DNA of 64,000 nt from Rhodococcus triatomae BKS 15-14 (GTDB lineage Bacteria > Actinomycetota > Actinomycetes > Mycobacteriales > Mycobacteriaceae). Position numbers and translations under genes: made by a program. The stretch covers positions 1 to 64,000 of the forward strand of contig AODO01000034.1 in the NCBI GenBank assembly GCA_000341795.1, in the 5' to 3' direction. The first letter of the stretch is position 1. The number at the start of each line of letters is the position of its first letter. Under the pieces are notes generated by a model, which was not told the DNA's origin, did no database searches, and saw nothing but the letters and a program-made list of their open reading frames with translations. Shown one piece after another: positions 51,271-60,959 of the stretch.

Positions 51271-51400
51271 AAAATCTCCCTGATTGTCGCACCGGGCAGA
51301 CAAGGACCACCTACTTCTTTCTCGTGAGTATGTAACCCACGCCACTCGGGAACAGACAAATCCGGGACTCCGGCGTCGGACATCCGAAGGAGACGAGCCC

Positions 51401-52264
51401 GTGCACTTTCCGACCCGAACCGCCGCCGTTCTTCTCGCCGCGGGCACTCTTCTCGCCGCGTCGGCAGGCGGCGTGGCCGCGGAGCCCGCCGGGCTGCTCG
51501 ACTACGTCGCGCTCGGCGACTCGGCCGCGGCGGGTCCGCTGCTCCCGGATCAGGACCTGGCGACCGCGGGCTGCCTGCGCTCGCACCAGAACTACCCGGC
51601 GGTGGTCGCGAAGGCGATCGGCGCCCGCCTCACCGACGTGACGTGCTCGTCCGCGCGCAGCAGTCACATCGGTGCCGTGCCGCAGTCCACGTTCGCCGGT
51701 ACGGTCCCGCCGCAGGTCGACGCGCTCGGCGTCGACACCGACCTGGTCACCGTCACCATCGGCGCGAACGACGTCAACCTCTTCACGACGGCGCTGCGGT
51801 GCCTGAACCCGCTACCGGAGCCGACCGGCACGTCCTGCGCGGACTCGTTCACCGCCGGTGGCGTCGACCAGTTTCGCGGCCTCGTCGACCAGGCCGCGCC
51901 GCAGTGGGGAGCGACCCTGGACGCGATTCGGGCGCACGCACCGAACGCCGAGATCGTCGTCGTCGGCTACGGCACCTACACCCGTCCCGGTGGATGCCCC
52001 GACCGGCAGCCGATGTGGCCGCGCGACGCCGATTACCTGCAGCACGTGGTGGACTCCGTCAACGACGCGATGGCGGAGCAGACACGTTCGCGCGCAATGA
52101 CATTCGTCGACATCCGGCCCGTCACGGTCGGCCACGACATCTGCGCGGACCCGGCCTCGGCGCACTACGCCGGTGCGGTCCCGGCGGAATCCGCGGCGCC
52201 GCTGCACCCGACCGCCCTCGGCATGCAGGCGATCGGCGCCCACGTCGCCGACCGGCTCCGCTGA
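51401..52264 (+). CDS. Secreted SGNH/GDSL hydrolase
   Basis: A 287-residue esterase/lipase. A signal peptide lies at residues 1-28 (AAVLLAAGTLLAASAGGVAAE). Block I is YVALGDSAAAG with nucleophile Ser; block III is TIGANDVN; block V is LHPTALGM with catalytic His. Cysteine pairs agree with secretion. AAGGAGAC precedes the GTG. It is followed after 52 bases by an MFS transporter and a hydrolase. Confidence 0.88.
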   Translation: MHFPTRTAAVLLAAGTLLAASAGGVAAEPAGLLDYVALGDSAAAGPLLPDQDLATAGCLRSHQNYPAVVAKAIGARLTDVTCSSARSSHIGAVPQSTFAGTVPPQVDALGVDTDLVTVTIGANDVNLFTTALRCLNPLPEPTGTSCADSFTAGGVDQFRGLVDQAAPQWGATLDAIRAHAPNAEIVVVGYGTYTRPGGCPDRQPMWPRDADYLQHVVDSVNDAMAEQTRSRAMTFVDIRPVTVGHDICADPASAHYAGAVPAESAAPLHPTALGMQAIGAHVADRLR

Positions 52265-52316
52265 CCGGCTCTCTCCTGCTTCCTTCCGCACACCCCCGTC
52301 GACCCCGAGGTCTCCC

Positions 52317-53666
52317 ATGACGCTGCGTCAACCCGTGACGATCACCGCTGCCCCCGGCACCGGCCGCACCACCATTCTGTCCGGGGCGCTGGTCGCCCTG
52401 TTCCTGGCCAACCTGCTCAACTTCTTCGACCGCGCGATCCCCGCTGTCGTCGCCGAACCCATCAAGGCCGAATACTCGCTCAGCGACCTGCAACTGGGCC
52501 TGATCACCTCCGCCTTCACCGTGGTCTACGCGATCGCGGGACTGCCGTTGGGGCGCCTCGCCGACCGAGGGAACCGGCCGGGGATCATCGGGGTCGGGTT
52601 GCTCGTGTGGAGCGGGCTGACCGCGGCGACCGGTGCCGCCGGAAACTACGTGCTGTTCATCCTCGCGCGGCTCGGCGTCGGCGTCGGGGAGGCGGCCTTC
52701 ACTCCGGCCGCGAACTCGATGATCGGGGATCTCTATCCCGCCGATCGACGGTCCCGCGCCCTCGGCGTCTTCATGCTCGGCCTCCCCGTCGGCCTCATGC
52801 TCGCGTACTTCACGGTCGGGCGGATCGCCGAGACCTTCGACTCGTGGCGGGCACCGTTCTTCGTCGCCGCGGTCCCCGGCGTCGTTCTCGCGCTTGTCAT
52901 GCTGCGCATGCGTGACCCCGAACGCGGTGGTGCGGAACAGGTGTCGGTGTCCGACTCCAGCCCGGTCCGGCGCCCGATCCGCCAGTTGCTGTCGATCCCG
53001 ACGCTGCGTTGGCTGATTCTCGCCGGTCTGACGTTCAACTTCGCCTCCTACGCGGTGAACTCGTTCACCGTCCCGCTCCTGATGCGGCAGTACGAACTGA
53101 AGCTGACGTCCGCGGCCGTCGTGACCGGGGTGATCGTCGGTCTCACCGGGCTCCTCGGACTGCTGGTCGGTGCCCGGTACGCGGACCGCGCGTCGGCCAC
53201 CTCCCCGCGGGCCCGACTCACCATCGGTGTCGTCACCAGCGCCGCCGCGGCCCCGCTCACCGCGATCGCGTTGATGCAGGACGGTGGCAGCGTCGTGGCG
53301 TTCACCGCGCTGTTCGCGCTGGGGTGGCTGCTCGCCTACGGCTTCTACATCAGCGTGTACCCGGCGATCCACGACGTCGTCGTGCCGCGGTTGCGGGCGA
53401 CGGCGACCGCCCTGTTCTTCGCCGCGATGTACCTGCTCGGAGGTTTCGCCGGGCCGGTCGTGGTCGGCGGCCTGTCCGACCGGTTCGCCGCACGAGCCGC
53501 GGAAAGTGCAGGAGCGCAGGACGTCACGGCGTTCGCCGGTGAGGGTCTGAACTCCGCGCTGTACCTGGTTCCGGTGATGCTCGCGCTCACCGCCGTGTTC
53601 ATCCACCTCGCCGCCCGGCGTGTCGGTGTGGACTCGGCGCGGATGCACGCGAGTCTGACCTCGTGA
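52317..53666 (+). CDS. MFS transporter (Spinster-like)
   Basis: A 449-residue 12-segment transporter. Loop 2-3 motif is GLPLGRLADRGNRP, and the N-terminal FFDRAIPAVVAEPIKAEYSLSD pattern is typical of Spns-like lipid and acid transporters. Its stop overlaps the GTG of a possible start of the next gene. Operon with a lipase and an alpha/beta hydrolase suggests ester-linked substrate uptake. Confidence 0.88.
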   Translation: MTLRQPVTITAAPGTGRTTILSGALVALFLANLLNFFDRAIPAVVAEPIKAEYSLSDLQLGLITSAFTVVYAIAGLPLGRLADRGNRPGIIGVGLLVWSGLTAATGAAGNYVLFILARLGVGVGEAAFTPAANSMIGDLYPADRRSRALGVFMLGLPVGLMLAYFTVGRIAETFDSWRAPFFVAAVPGVVLALVMLRMRDPERGGAEQVSVSDSSPVRRPIRQLLSIPTLRWLILAGLTFNFASYAVNSFTVPLLMRQYELKLTSAAVVTGVIVGLTGLLGLLVGARYADRASATSPRARLTIGVVTSAAAAPLTAIALMQDGGSVVAFTALFALGWLLAYGFYISVYPAIHDVVVPRLRATATALFFAAMYLLGGFAGPVVVGGLSDRFAARAAESAGAQDVTAFAGEGLNSALYLVPVMLALTAVFIHLAARRVGVDSARMHASLTS

Positions 53667-53692
53667 CACTCGAACCGAAAGGTGAACGGCCG

Positions 53693-54553
53693 ATGCCGAC
53701 AACGCGGGGGATGGTCCGTCGTACCGCCATGGTCGTCGCCGCGTGCGCGGCGCTCGGGATGACGGTCCCGGTGGGCGCCGCCACCGCCCAGTCCGCGGCG
53801 ATCCCGGAGGTCGGGCAGCGCTGGGCCGATGCGGGGCCGTACACCCCGGAGGTCTCGATCGGGCTCGTGCACACCATGTACCACCCCCGCGAGCTCGGCG
53901 CCGACGGCGAGAAACATCCGGTCGTGTTGTGGGGCAACGGGACCGGTGTCCTCCCCGGGGCGTACACGTCCCTGCTGCGCCACTACGCGAGCCACGGCTT
54001 CATCGTGGTGGCGGCGAACACGCCGACGAGCAACTTCGCGATCACCATGCGGTCCGGCATCGACCTGATCGCGGACAAGGCGGCCGACCCGGGGAGCGTG
54101 TTCTTCGGCAAGGTGGACCTGGACCGCATCGGCGCGGCCGGGCACTCCCAGGGCGGGTCGGGCGCGATCAACGCCGCGATCGACGACCGCGTCGACACCG
54201 TCGTCGCGATCCAGCCGGGACCGCTCAACGACGTCGATCTGATCGACGAGCCGGTGCTGTACCTCGCCGGTCAGTTCGACCTCGTGGTGTGGCCTGCGGT
54301 GGTCCGCGCGATGTACCGCGACGCCGATCACGTGCCCGCCGAGTACCTGGAGCTTCGTGGCGCCGGCCACTTCGGCACCGGCGTCACCGGCGGCGCCATG
54401 CGCGGTCCGAGCACTGCCTGGTTGCGGTACTGGCTGATGGACGACGCCAACGCACGGGCGGAGTTCTTCGGCGAGAACTGCGGGTACTGCTCGGACACCC
54501 GGCAGTTCTCGGGGTTCGACCGGAATGCCCTGGCCCGGCAGATCCCCGGCTGA
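53693..54553 (+). CDS. Secreted alpha/beta hydrolase
   Basis: A 286-residue hydrolase with a signal peptide (about residues 1-33, TAMVVAACAALGMTVPVGAA). The nucleophile elbow is GHSQGG, and the His lies in RGAGHFG. Family resembles chlorophyllase/polyesterase-type hydrolases. AAAGGTGA lies 8 bases upstream of the ATG 53693, which is preferred to the GTG 53663. It forms an operon with the transporter and lipase. Confidence 0.8.
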   Translation: MPTTRGMVRRTAMVVAACAALGMTVPVGAATAQSAAIPEVGQRWADAGPYTPEVSIGLVHTMYHPRELGADGEKHPVVLWGNGTGVLPGAYTSLLRHYASHGFIVVAANTPTSNFAITMRSGIDLIADKAADPGSVFFGKVDLDRIGAAGHSQGGSGAINAAIDDRVDTVVAIQPGPLNDVDLIDEPVLYLAGQFDLVVWPAVVRAMYRDADHVPAEYLELRGAGHFGTGVTGGAMRGPSTAWLRYWLMDDANARAEFFGENCGYCSDTRQFSGFDRNALARQIPG

Positions 54554-54668
54554 ATCGCGGGCAGTGTGCGGACTCGGACCCGTCGTCGATCTTGCCTTTT
54601 CGGCAAAGCTCCTTGTCGGATCGTCACAGGGGCGGCACGGTGGTGAGTGGACCGCCACAGGAGGAGAC

Positions 54669-55271
54669 ATGGACATGATGGACGCCGGGTTCTGGGACGA
54701 GCGCTACGCGGGTGCCGAGCAACTCTTCAGCGGCGCACCCAACGGGGTGCTGGTCACGGAGGTCACGGACATGACTCCCGGACGTGCCCTGGACGTCGGG
54801 TGCGGGGAAGGCGGCGACGCGCTGTGGCTGGCCGAGAAGGGCTGGCAGGTGACCGCCGTCGACGTCTCGCAGGTCGCTCTCGACCGTGCGGCGGCGCGGG
54901 ACGTCGCCGGCCGGGTCCGATGGACGCAGGCAGACCTCGGTACGTCCGCGGCTTCCGGCGTGTTCGACCTCGTGTCCGCCCAGTACTTCCCGGCCGTCCG
55001 GCAGCGGGACCACGCGACGATCCGCGGGCTGCTCGCCGCGGTCGCACCCGGCGGAATCCTGTTGATCGTCGGGCACGACTTCGCGGACCTCCCGCCCCGC
55101 GAGGAACTCGACTTCGATCCCGACGACTTCTACCAGCCGGCCGAGATCGCCGACCTGCTCGGTGACGAGTGGGACGTGGAGATCAACGAGACCCGGGCAC
55201 GGACTGCTCCGGCGCCTGCCGGGACCCGGCATGTGAGCGACACCGTGCTCCGGGCCCGCCGCGCTCGGTGA
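54669..55271 (+). CDS. SAM-dependent methyltransferase
   Basis: A 200-residue class I methyltransferase. SAM-binding motif I is ALDVGCGEGGDALWLA, followed by VTAVDVSQVALDRA and the acidic loop. It resembles TehB/thiopurine-type small methyltransferases. GGAGGAGA precedes the ATG. The 3' end overlaps the convergent DUF3703 gene by 89 bases. Confidence 0.88.
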   Translation: MDMMDAGFWDERYAGAEQLFSGAPNGVLVTEVTDMTPGRALDVGCGEGGDALWLAEKGWQVTAVDVSQVALDRAAARDVAGRVRWTQADLGTSAASGVFDLVSAQYFPAVRQRDHATIRGLLAAVAPGGILLIVGHDFADLPPREELDFDPDDFYQPAEIADLLGDEWDVEINETRARTAPAPAGTRHVSDTVLRARRAR

Positions 55272-55500
55272 CGACGGCGACCACGGACCGGAGCTGTTCG
55301 GTGACGGCCCGGCGGTCGCGTCCGCGCACGGCCAGGACGAGCATCGCCACGTGCGTGCGGGCGTGGGGCCAGGGGTAGGACTCGGTCATGAGGTGGGCGA
55401 GTTCGAGGTGGTCCCACTTCTCCGCGTCGGTGCTCGCGATGCGGGCGTCGTACATCTCGGCCTCGTAGGCGGAGTGGACGCGGTCGGGCATGGTCGGCAT
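55183..55500 (-). CDS. DUF3703 family protein
   Basis: A 105-residue protein with the DUF3703 pattern YEAEMYDARI...WDHLELAHLMTESYP..HVAMLVLAVRGRD. GAGGAG precedes the ATG 55500. The last 30 codons overlap the convergent methyltransferase gene, and the final residues are basic. Function unknown. Confidence 0.75.
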   Translation of the reverse strand: MPTMPDRVHSAYEAEMYDARIASTDAEKWDHLELAHLMTESYPWPHARTHVAMLVLAVRGRDRRAVTEQLRSVVAVVTERGGPGARCRSHAGSRQAPEQSVPGSR

Positions 55501-55645
55501 CGGGGCTCCTCGGCTCGGCTTCACTGGGCGGGCGGCACGTCGAAGTCGACGCGCGGCGGACACGGACACCATCGTGGACGGGCGATGCTTAGGGGACGCT
55601 GAGGGCCGCTTCGCCCGACCGGCCCGCGTCGTTAGTGTCGGTCTC

Positions 55646-57046
55646 GTGCGACCCCGACCGCTCGCGTGGACAGCCCGGGCCCGACGGTGGGCCCGGCCGG
55701 TTCGCGTCCGCCTGACCGTGATGGCGACGCTGCTCGTCGCGATCATGCTGACGATCGGCGCGGCCGCTGTGCTCGCCGCGCTGTACCGGTCGGCCGGGTA
55801 CTCCGCCGACGTCGCGACCACGGCGCGAGCCCGGCAGATCGCGGACATCGCCGCATCGGAGGGCCTCGGTGCGCTGGACGAGTCGGTGCTCACGAGCGGC
55901 CGGCACGTGGACCTCATCCAGGTCGTCGACGACGAGGGGCAGGTCGTCGCCAGTGGTCAGCGCTATCCGACGGGACCGGTCGGTGACGGAGTGCCGCCCG
56001 GTGAGGAACACCGCGCCTCCGGGTTGCAGGTGGAGCCGGGCGGAATCCGGTACCGGGTCGCGTTCGTCGGAGTCGTCACGCCGGACGCCGGACCGGTGAC
56101 GGTGGAGGTCGGCGCCGACGAGACCCGGTTGTACTCGAGGGTGGTCTTCCTCGGGGCGCTCAGCGCCGCGGTCGTCCCGGTGATCGTGTTGGGAACCGCC
56201 CTGCTCAGCTACTACTTCATCGGTCGCACGCTCAAGCCGGTCAGCGACATCCGCAGGCAGGTCGACGAGATCTCCGGCGGTGACCTGAACCAGCGGGTGC
56301 CGGTTCCCGACACCGGTGACGAGATCGCCACCCTGGCCAGCACGATGAACGCGATGCTCGACCGGATCGACTCCGCCCGGGCCCAGCAGATGCGATTCGT
56401 GAACGACGCCTCGCACGAACTCAACAGCCCGCTCACGACACTCGTCGGGCTGCTCGACCTGTCACGGTCGACCGGCCGGCCGATCGATCCCGAGACGGTC
56501 GGGACGGTGATGCTGCCGGAGGCGCTGCGACTGCAGCGCATGGTGTCGGACCTGCTGTTCCTGGCGCGGGCCGACGAGAGCGGCGTACCGCTGCGGCTGA
56601 CCGAGGTCGACCTCGACGAGACCGTCGCCGCGGAGGTCACCCGCCTGGAGGCGCTCGGCGGCCGGGCGGTGACGGCGCGGATCGTCGCGGCGCGCGTGCA
56701 CGGTGACGGGGAGAAGCTCGCCCGTGCACTGCGGAACATCACCGACAACGCGGTCAGGCACGCCGACGGCAGCATCGACGTCACGATGACCGTCCGCGAC
56801 GGGCGGGTCCGGGTGATGGTGTCCGACGACGGGCCGGGGATCGCGGAGGCCGAACGGGAACGGGTGCTGGAGCGGTTCGTGCGACTCGACACCGCACGCG
56901 AACGAGCAAGTGGCGGTTCGGGTCTCGGCCTCGCGATCGTCGACGAGATCGTGCGCGGGCACGGTGGGCACGTGATCGTCTCCGCATCGCCCGGTGGGGG
57001 CGCCACCGTCGGGTTCGACCTTCCGGTGCAGAAGTGGGACGAGTAG
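55646..57046 (+). CDS. Sensor histidine kinase
   Basis: A 466-residue membrane kinase. Two membrane helices (about residues 20-45 and 175-195) enclose an extracytoplasmic sensor domain. Next are HAMP (LKPVSDIRRQVDEISGGDL), the His box NDASHELNSPLTTL (His phosphorylation site) and catalytic N, G1 and G2 boxes (NITDNAVRHA, DDGPGIAEAE, SGLGLAIV). The GTG at 55646 follows a TAGTGT -10 box by 7 bases and looks leaderless. It faces the response-regulator gene tail to tail. Confidence 0.9.
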   Translation: MRPRPLAWTARARRWARPVRVRLTVMATLLVAIMLTIGAAAVLAALYRSAGYSADVATTARARQIADIAASEGLGALDESVLTSGRHVDLIQVVDDEGQVVASGQRYPTGPVGDGVPPGEEHRASGLQVEPGGIRYRVAFVGVVTPDAGPVTVEVGADETRLYSRVVFLGALSAAVVPVIVLGTALLSYYFIGRTLKPVSDIRRQVDEISGGDLNQRVPVPDTGDEIATLASTMNAMLDRIDSARAQQMRFVNDASHELNSPLTTLVGLLDLSRSTGRPIDPETVGTVMLPEALRLQRMVSDLLFLARADESGVPLRLTEVDLDETVAAEVTRLEALGGRAVTARIVAARVHGDGEKLARALRNITDNAVRHADGSIDVTMTVRDGRVRVMVSDDGPGIAEAERERVLERFVRLDTARERASGGSGLGLAIVDEIVRGHGGHVIVSASPGGGATVGFDLPVQKWDE

Positions 57047-57084
57047 GGCCACGACCGGCTCGTCGGGTGGATCCGGGGATGGCC

Positions 57085-57771
57085 CTAGCCGCCGTCGGCC
57101 GCGAGGCGGTATCCGACACCTCTAATCGTCTCGATGGCCTTGCAGCCGAACGGCGTGTCGATCCGCCGCCGCAGGTAGCTGATGTAGACCTCGACGACGT
57201 TTTCGTCACCGTGGAAGTTGACGTCCCACACGGCACGGAGGATCTCCGCCTTCGTCGCGACCTCGCCCTTGCGTCGCATCAGGTACTCCAGGACACCGAA
57301 TTCGCGTGGGGTCAAGGCCAATTCGGTCTCACCTCTGCGCGCCAGGTGCGCGGCGGGATCCACGGTCAACGATCCGGCCGTCAGCACGGTCGGCCGCGCC
57401 GGTGCCCCCCGGCGGACCAGCGCTCGCAGTCGCGCGATCAGCACGACGAACGAGAAGGGCTTCGTGAGGTAGTCGTCGGCGCCGAAGTCGAAGGCATCGG
57501 CCTGGTCGTACTCCCCGTCCTTCGCCGTCAGCATCAGCACCGGCGTCCAGTTCCCGGCGCGGCGCAGCTGTCGGACCACCTCGTATCCGTTCAGTCCGGG
57601 CATCATGATGTCGAGGACGACCACGTCGAAACCGTCGGTGCTCGCCTTCTCCAGCCCGGTCCGCCCGTCGTGCGCGACGTCGACCACCCAGCCCTCGGCC
57701 ACGAGCATGCGGCGCACGGTCTCGGCCACACCTGGGTCGTCATCCACCACGAGTACACGCACCGGTCCCAC
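57085..57771 (-). CDS. OmpR-type response regulator
   Basis: A 228-residue regulator. The receiver has VVVDDDPGV, phospho-acceptor Asp in VVVLDIMMPG and Lys in DYLTKPFS. The winged HTH ends in LTPREFGVLEYLM...NVVEVYISYLRRRID. GTG 57771 is the longest start; GTG 57762 is an alternative. It is on the opposite strand to its probable kinase, 38 bases apart at their ends, and divergent from the DtxR gene. Confidence 0.9.
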   Translation of the reverse strand: MGPVRVLVVDDDPGVAETVRRMLVAEGWVVDVAHDGRTGLEKASTDGFDVVVLDIMMPGLNGYEVVRQLRRAGNWTPVLMLTAKDGEYDQADAFDFGADDYLTKPFSFVVLIARLRALVRRGAPARPTVLTAGSLTVDPAAHLARRGETELALTPREFGVLEYLMRRKGEVATKAEILRAVWDVNFHGDENVVEVYISYLRRRIDTPFGCKAIETIRGVGYRLAADGG

Positions 57772-57833
57772 TATTCCGCGTCGCGCCGGGCCCGTGGGGT
57801 GCGCCGCTGCCCGAACTGCGGGGTGACCGGGCG

Positions 57834-58511
57834 GTGAGCGATCTCGTCAACCCGACCGAGATGTACCTGCGCACCCTGCACGATCTGGACGAGGACGGTG
57901 TCGAGGCGCGACAGGCGCGGATCGTGGAACGGCTCGGGGTCACGCACGCGACCGTCGGGCAGGCCGTGAGCCGCCTCGCGAAGTCGGGACTGGTGTCGAC
58001 GACGGGCGACGGCCGCATCGAGCTGACCCCCGAGGGGCACGCACAGGCGGTCGCGATCGCCCGTAAGCACCGGCTCGCCGAACGACTCCTCACGGACGTC
58101 ATCGGGTTGCCGCCGCTCCTCGCGCACGACGAGGCGTGCCGCCTCGAACACGTGATGAGCGAGGCGGTCGAGCGGCGCATCGTCGCGCTGCTCGACCGCC
58201 CGGAGACAGCGCCGTGGGGAAATCCGATTCCCGGCCTCCACGGTCTCGGCGTGGTGGCGGCAGAACTCCCCGCCGCGACGCGACTCGTCGACATCCCGGC
58301 CGTGCGCCTTCCCGCGCAGGGGACCGTCCGGTCGGTGTCGGAACAGGCGCAGGCCGACGGCGAACTCATGGCCGCGCTGATCCGGGCCGGCGTCGTGCCC
58401 GGCGCGCGGGTGAGCGTGCGACGACTCTCCCGGTCGTACCGGGTCACGGGTGTGGACGTCGTCGAGATCCCGACGCGGCTCGCCCACATCCTCCGGATCG
58501 ACTGCGGCTGA
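57834..58511 (+). CDS. DtxR/IdeR-type metal-dependent repressor
   Basis: A 225-residue repressor. The HTH is QARIVERLGVTHATVGQAVSRLAKSG. Metal ligands known for IdeR appear in order: Met in PTEMYLRTL, His and Glu in KHRLAERLL, and H-DEACRLEH. The C-terminal SH3-like part is degenerate. It is very close to IdeR in sequence but shorter and outside the usual sigB neighbourhood, so it is probably a paralogue sensing iron or manganese. GTG start. Confidence 0.88.
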   Translation: MSDLVNPTEMYLRTLHDLDEDGVEARQARIVERLGVTHATVGQAVSRLAKSGLVSTTGDGRIELTPEGHAQAVAIARKHRLAERLLTDVIGLPPLLAHDEACRLEHVMSEAVERRIVALLDRPETAPWGNPIPGLHGLGVVAAELPAATRLVDIPAVRLPAQGTVRSVSEQAQADGELMAALIRAGVVPGARVSVRRLSRSYRVTGVDVVEIPTRLAHILRIDCG

Positions 58512-60407
58512 CTACGGCGTCACGATCGCGAAGTCGGGGTCGGGGGCGTCGAGGTAGCCGACCAGTTCGGCGAGTGCCGTCGCGTTGCCCGTCACGGCGA
58601 TCGTGCCGTCGGCGATCATCGCAGCCAGGTCGCCGCCACCGACCAGCGCGACGTGTAGGTCGCGGTTCGACAGCGTGAACGTCGCGTCCGGCGGCGGAAG
58701 CTCACCCTCGACGTCGAAGTGCACCAGCAGTCCGTTGCGCAGGTGGGTGCGGTGGACGATCCCGTCGTCCGTGAACATCCAGTCGATCGTGATGTCCGCG
58801 GACCACGCCTTCGGGCCGTCGACCCGCAGTGCGACGGCGTCGAAGAGTTGCTCGACGCTGAGCGCGTTCGCGATGTCCGGGGCGGCGGTGGTGGTGGGCG
58901 TCCCGATCGACCCGTGTCGCAACTCGTAGGCGCCCATGAGGAAGAAGTTGCGCCAGGTGCCGTTCTCCGAGCCGAAGCCGAGCTGTTCGAGGGTGTCGGC
59001 CTGCAGGGCCTTGGCCTCCGCGTTGTCCGGATCGGCGAAGATCACGTAGTTCACCACCTGCGCCACCCAGCGGAAGTCGCCCTCCTCGTACGACTTCCGG
59101 GCCTTCTGCAGGACGGCGTCGACACCGCCCATGAACTCCACGTGCCGCCTCGCGGACTCGGTCGGCGGGTGCTCCCAGAGGTGCGCGGGGTTGCCGTCGA
59201 ACCAGCCCATGTAGCGCTGGTAGATGGCTTTGACGTTGTGGCTGACCGAGCCGTAGTAGCCGTGTGTGTGCCACACGTTCTCGACGGCCGGCGGGAGCTG
59301 GATGCTCTCGGCGATCTCGATTCCCGTGGCGCCCTTGTTGAGTGCCCGGAGCGTCTGGTCGTGCAGGTAGCCGTAGAGGTCGCGCTGCACCGACAGGAAC
59401 TCCGTCAGCCGGTCGGTTCCCCAGGTCGGCCAGTGGTGCGAGGCGAACAGGACGTCGGAGCGGCCCGCGTACCGGTTGATCGACTCGGTCAGGTACTTCG
59501 CCCACACGTGCGGGTCGCGGACCAGGGCGCCGCGCAGCGTCAGCAGGTTGTGCAGTGTGTGGGTGGCGTTCTCGGCCATGCACAGTGCGCGGCGGTCGGG
59601 GAAGAAGAAGTTCATCTCCGACGGTGCCTCGGTGCCCGGCGTCATCTGGAACTCGATGGTGATGCCGTCGACGATCTCGGTCTGGCCGGTGTGGTCGACG
59701 TTCACGGTCGGGTTGATCAGGGTCGGGGTGCCGGTCGACGTCGTCGGGCCGAGGCCAGCGCCGACCGCGCCGCGCGGACCTCGGGGCAGAGCGGCGCCGT
59801 ACATGTACCCCGCTCGCCGGGCCATCGCCGTTCCGGCGTACACGTTCTCGGCGACGGCGTGCTCGACGAACCCGACCGGAGCGAGAACGGGAACGCGGCC
59901 GGAATCGACGTCCTCCTGCGTGGTGACGCCCTTGACGCCGCCGAAGTGGTCGATGTGGCAGTGGGAGTAGATCACCCCGGTCACCGGGCGGTCCCCGCGG
60001 TGCTCGCGGTACAGGGCGAGCCCGGCAGCGGCGGTTTCCTCGGAGATCAGCGGGTCGATCACCACGACGCCCGTGTCGCCCTCGACGAGGGTCATGTTGG
60101 ACAGGTCCAGTCCACGGACCTGGTAGATGCCGTCGGTGACCTCGTACAGGCCCTGCATGGCGCACAGTTTCGACTGCCGCCAGAGGCTCGGGTGGACGGT
60201 GTCGGGGCAGTCGTCGTCGAGGAACGCGTAGCCGTCGCTGTCCCAGACGGTGTCGCCCGCGTCGTTCCGGACGACGCCCGGCTCGAGCGAGGCGACGAGA
60301 CCGCGCGTCGCGTCGGCGAAGTCCTGGGTGTCGGTGAACGGCAACACCCGCGTCGCGCTCTCGTGCTGTGCACCGATGCTCGCGGCGACGGGATTCTGGT
60401 CAGACAT
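58512..60407 (-). CDS. Alkyl sulfatase with metallo-beta-lactamase fold (SdsA1-like)
   Basis: A 631-residue enzyme. The N-terminal MBL domain has SHCHIDHFGGVKG (zinc ligands) and HH in LFASHHWPTWG, and the dimerisation helical region and C-terminal SCP2-like domain follow (LLVHFDVEGELPPPDATFTL). This order is that of SdsA1, which cleaves SDS-type alkyl sulfates to alcohols. Its stop abuts the DtxR stop. A membrane protein gene precedes it on the same strand, 13 bases away. Confidence 0.9.
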   Translation of the reverse strand: MSDQNPVAASIGAQHESATRVLPFTDTQDFADATRGLVASLEPGVVRNDAGDTVWDSDGYAFLDDDCPDTVHPSLWRQSKLCAMQGLYEVTDGIYQVRGLDLSNMTLVEGDTGVVVIDPLISEETAAAGLALYREHRGDRPVTGVIYSHCHIDHFGGVKGVTTQEDVDSGRVPVLAPVGFVEHAVAENVYAGTAMARRAGYMYGAALPRGPRGAVGAGLGPTTSTGTPTLINPTVNVDHTGQTEIVDGITIEFQMTPGTEAPSEMNFFFPDRRALCMAENATHTLHNLLTLRGALVRDPHVWAKYLTESINRYAGRSDVLFASHHWPTWGTDRLTEFLSVQRDLYGYLHDQTLRALNKGATGIEIAESIQLPPAVENVWHTHGYYGSVSHNVKAIYQRYMGWFDGNPAHLWEHPPTESARRHVEFMGGVDAVLQKARKSYEEGDFRWVAQVVNYVIFADPDNAEAKALQADTLEQLGFGSENGTWRNFFLMGAYELRHGSIGTPTTTAAPDIANALSVEQLFDAVALRVDGPKAWSADITIDWMFTDDGIVHRTHLRNGLLVHFDVEGELPPPDATFTLSNRDLHVALVGGGDLAAMIADGTIAVTGNATALAELVGYLDAPDPDFAIVTP

Positions 60408-60419
60408 CGTTCTCCTTCT

Positions 60420-60860
60420 TCAGCTGGTTCGGGCGGACCCGGCGACACCGGTCAGCAGTGTCACGATGGCGATTCCGACGACGAAGTAGATGGCCGCGCT
60501 GCAGATTCGGGACGCGCTCGTGGCGTCCGCGGCGAACGGCAGCAGCGTTGCGGCGAGGGTGGCGAGCACGCCGATCCAGCCGAAGAAGCTGGTCGCGCGC
60601 GGTGTGGTGAGCATCAGCACGTGCAGCAGCGCGGTGGCGATCAGCGCCGCGACGACGGCGTGCCCGGCGAGGTTCGCCGCCTGCGAGGTCCCGATTCCGG
60701 TCGCGGGGGTGATGACGGGGACGTCGAACACGTCACGGACGAGGAGCAGTCCCACGACCGCCGCCAACGCCGCGACCACGGCGGTCGCGGCTCCCCCCGC
60801 CCACAGACGCTTCGCGTCGACCGTCGAGGTGGCGGGTGGGTCGGGTTGGTACGCGTTCAC
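60420..60860 (-). CDS. Four-segment membrane protein (DUF6069-like)
   Basis: A 146-residue protein with four hydrophobic helices (VVAALAAVVGLLLV, AVVAALIATALLHVLML, WIGVLATLAATLLPF, IYFVVGIAIVTLL). AAGGAG precedes GTG 60860. Operon with the alkyl sulfatase. Role unknown. Confidence 0.75.
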   Translation of the reverse strand: MNAYQPDPPATSTVDAKRLWAGGAATAVVAALAAVVGLLLVRDVFDVPVITPATGIGTSQAANLAGHAVVAALIATALLHVLMLTTPRATSFFGWIGVLATLAATLLPFAADATSASRICSAAIYFVVGIAIVTLLTGVAGSARTS

Positions 60861-60959
60861 CGGGGCTCCTTCCACGACTGTGCTGGTACCTGTCCGACGC
60901 TATGTGGGGCGGGCGGGTCGCCGCCTCATCCCGCGGGGGTGAGGTGCGGTCGCGCGGCG

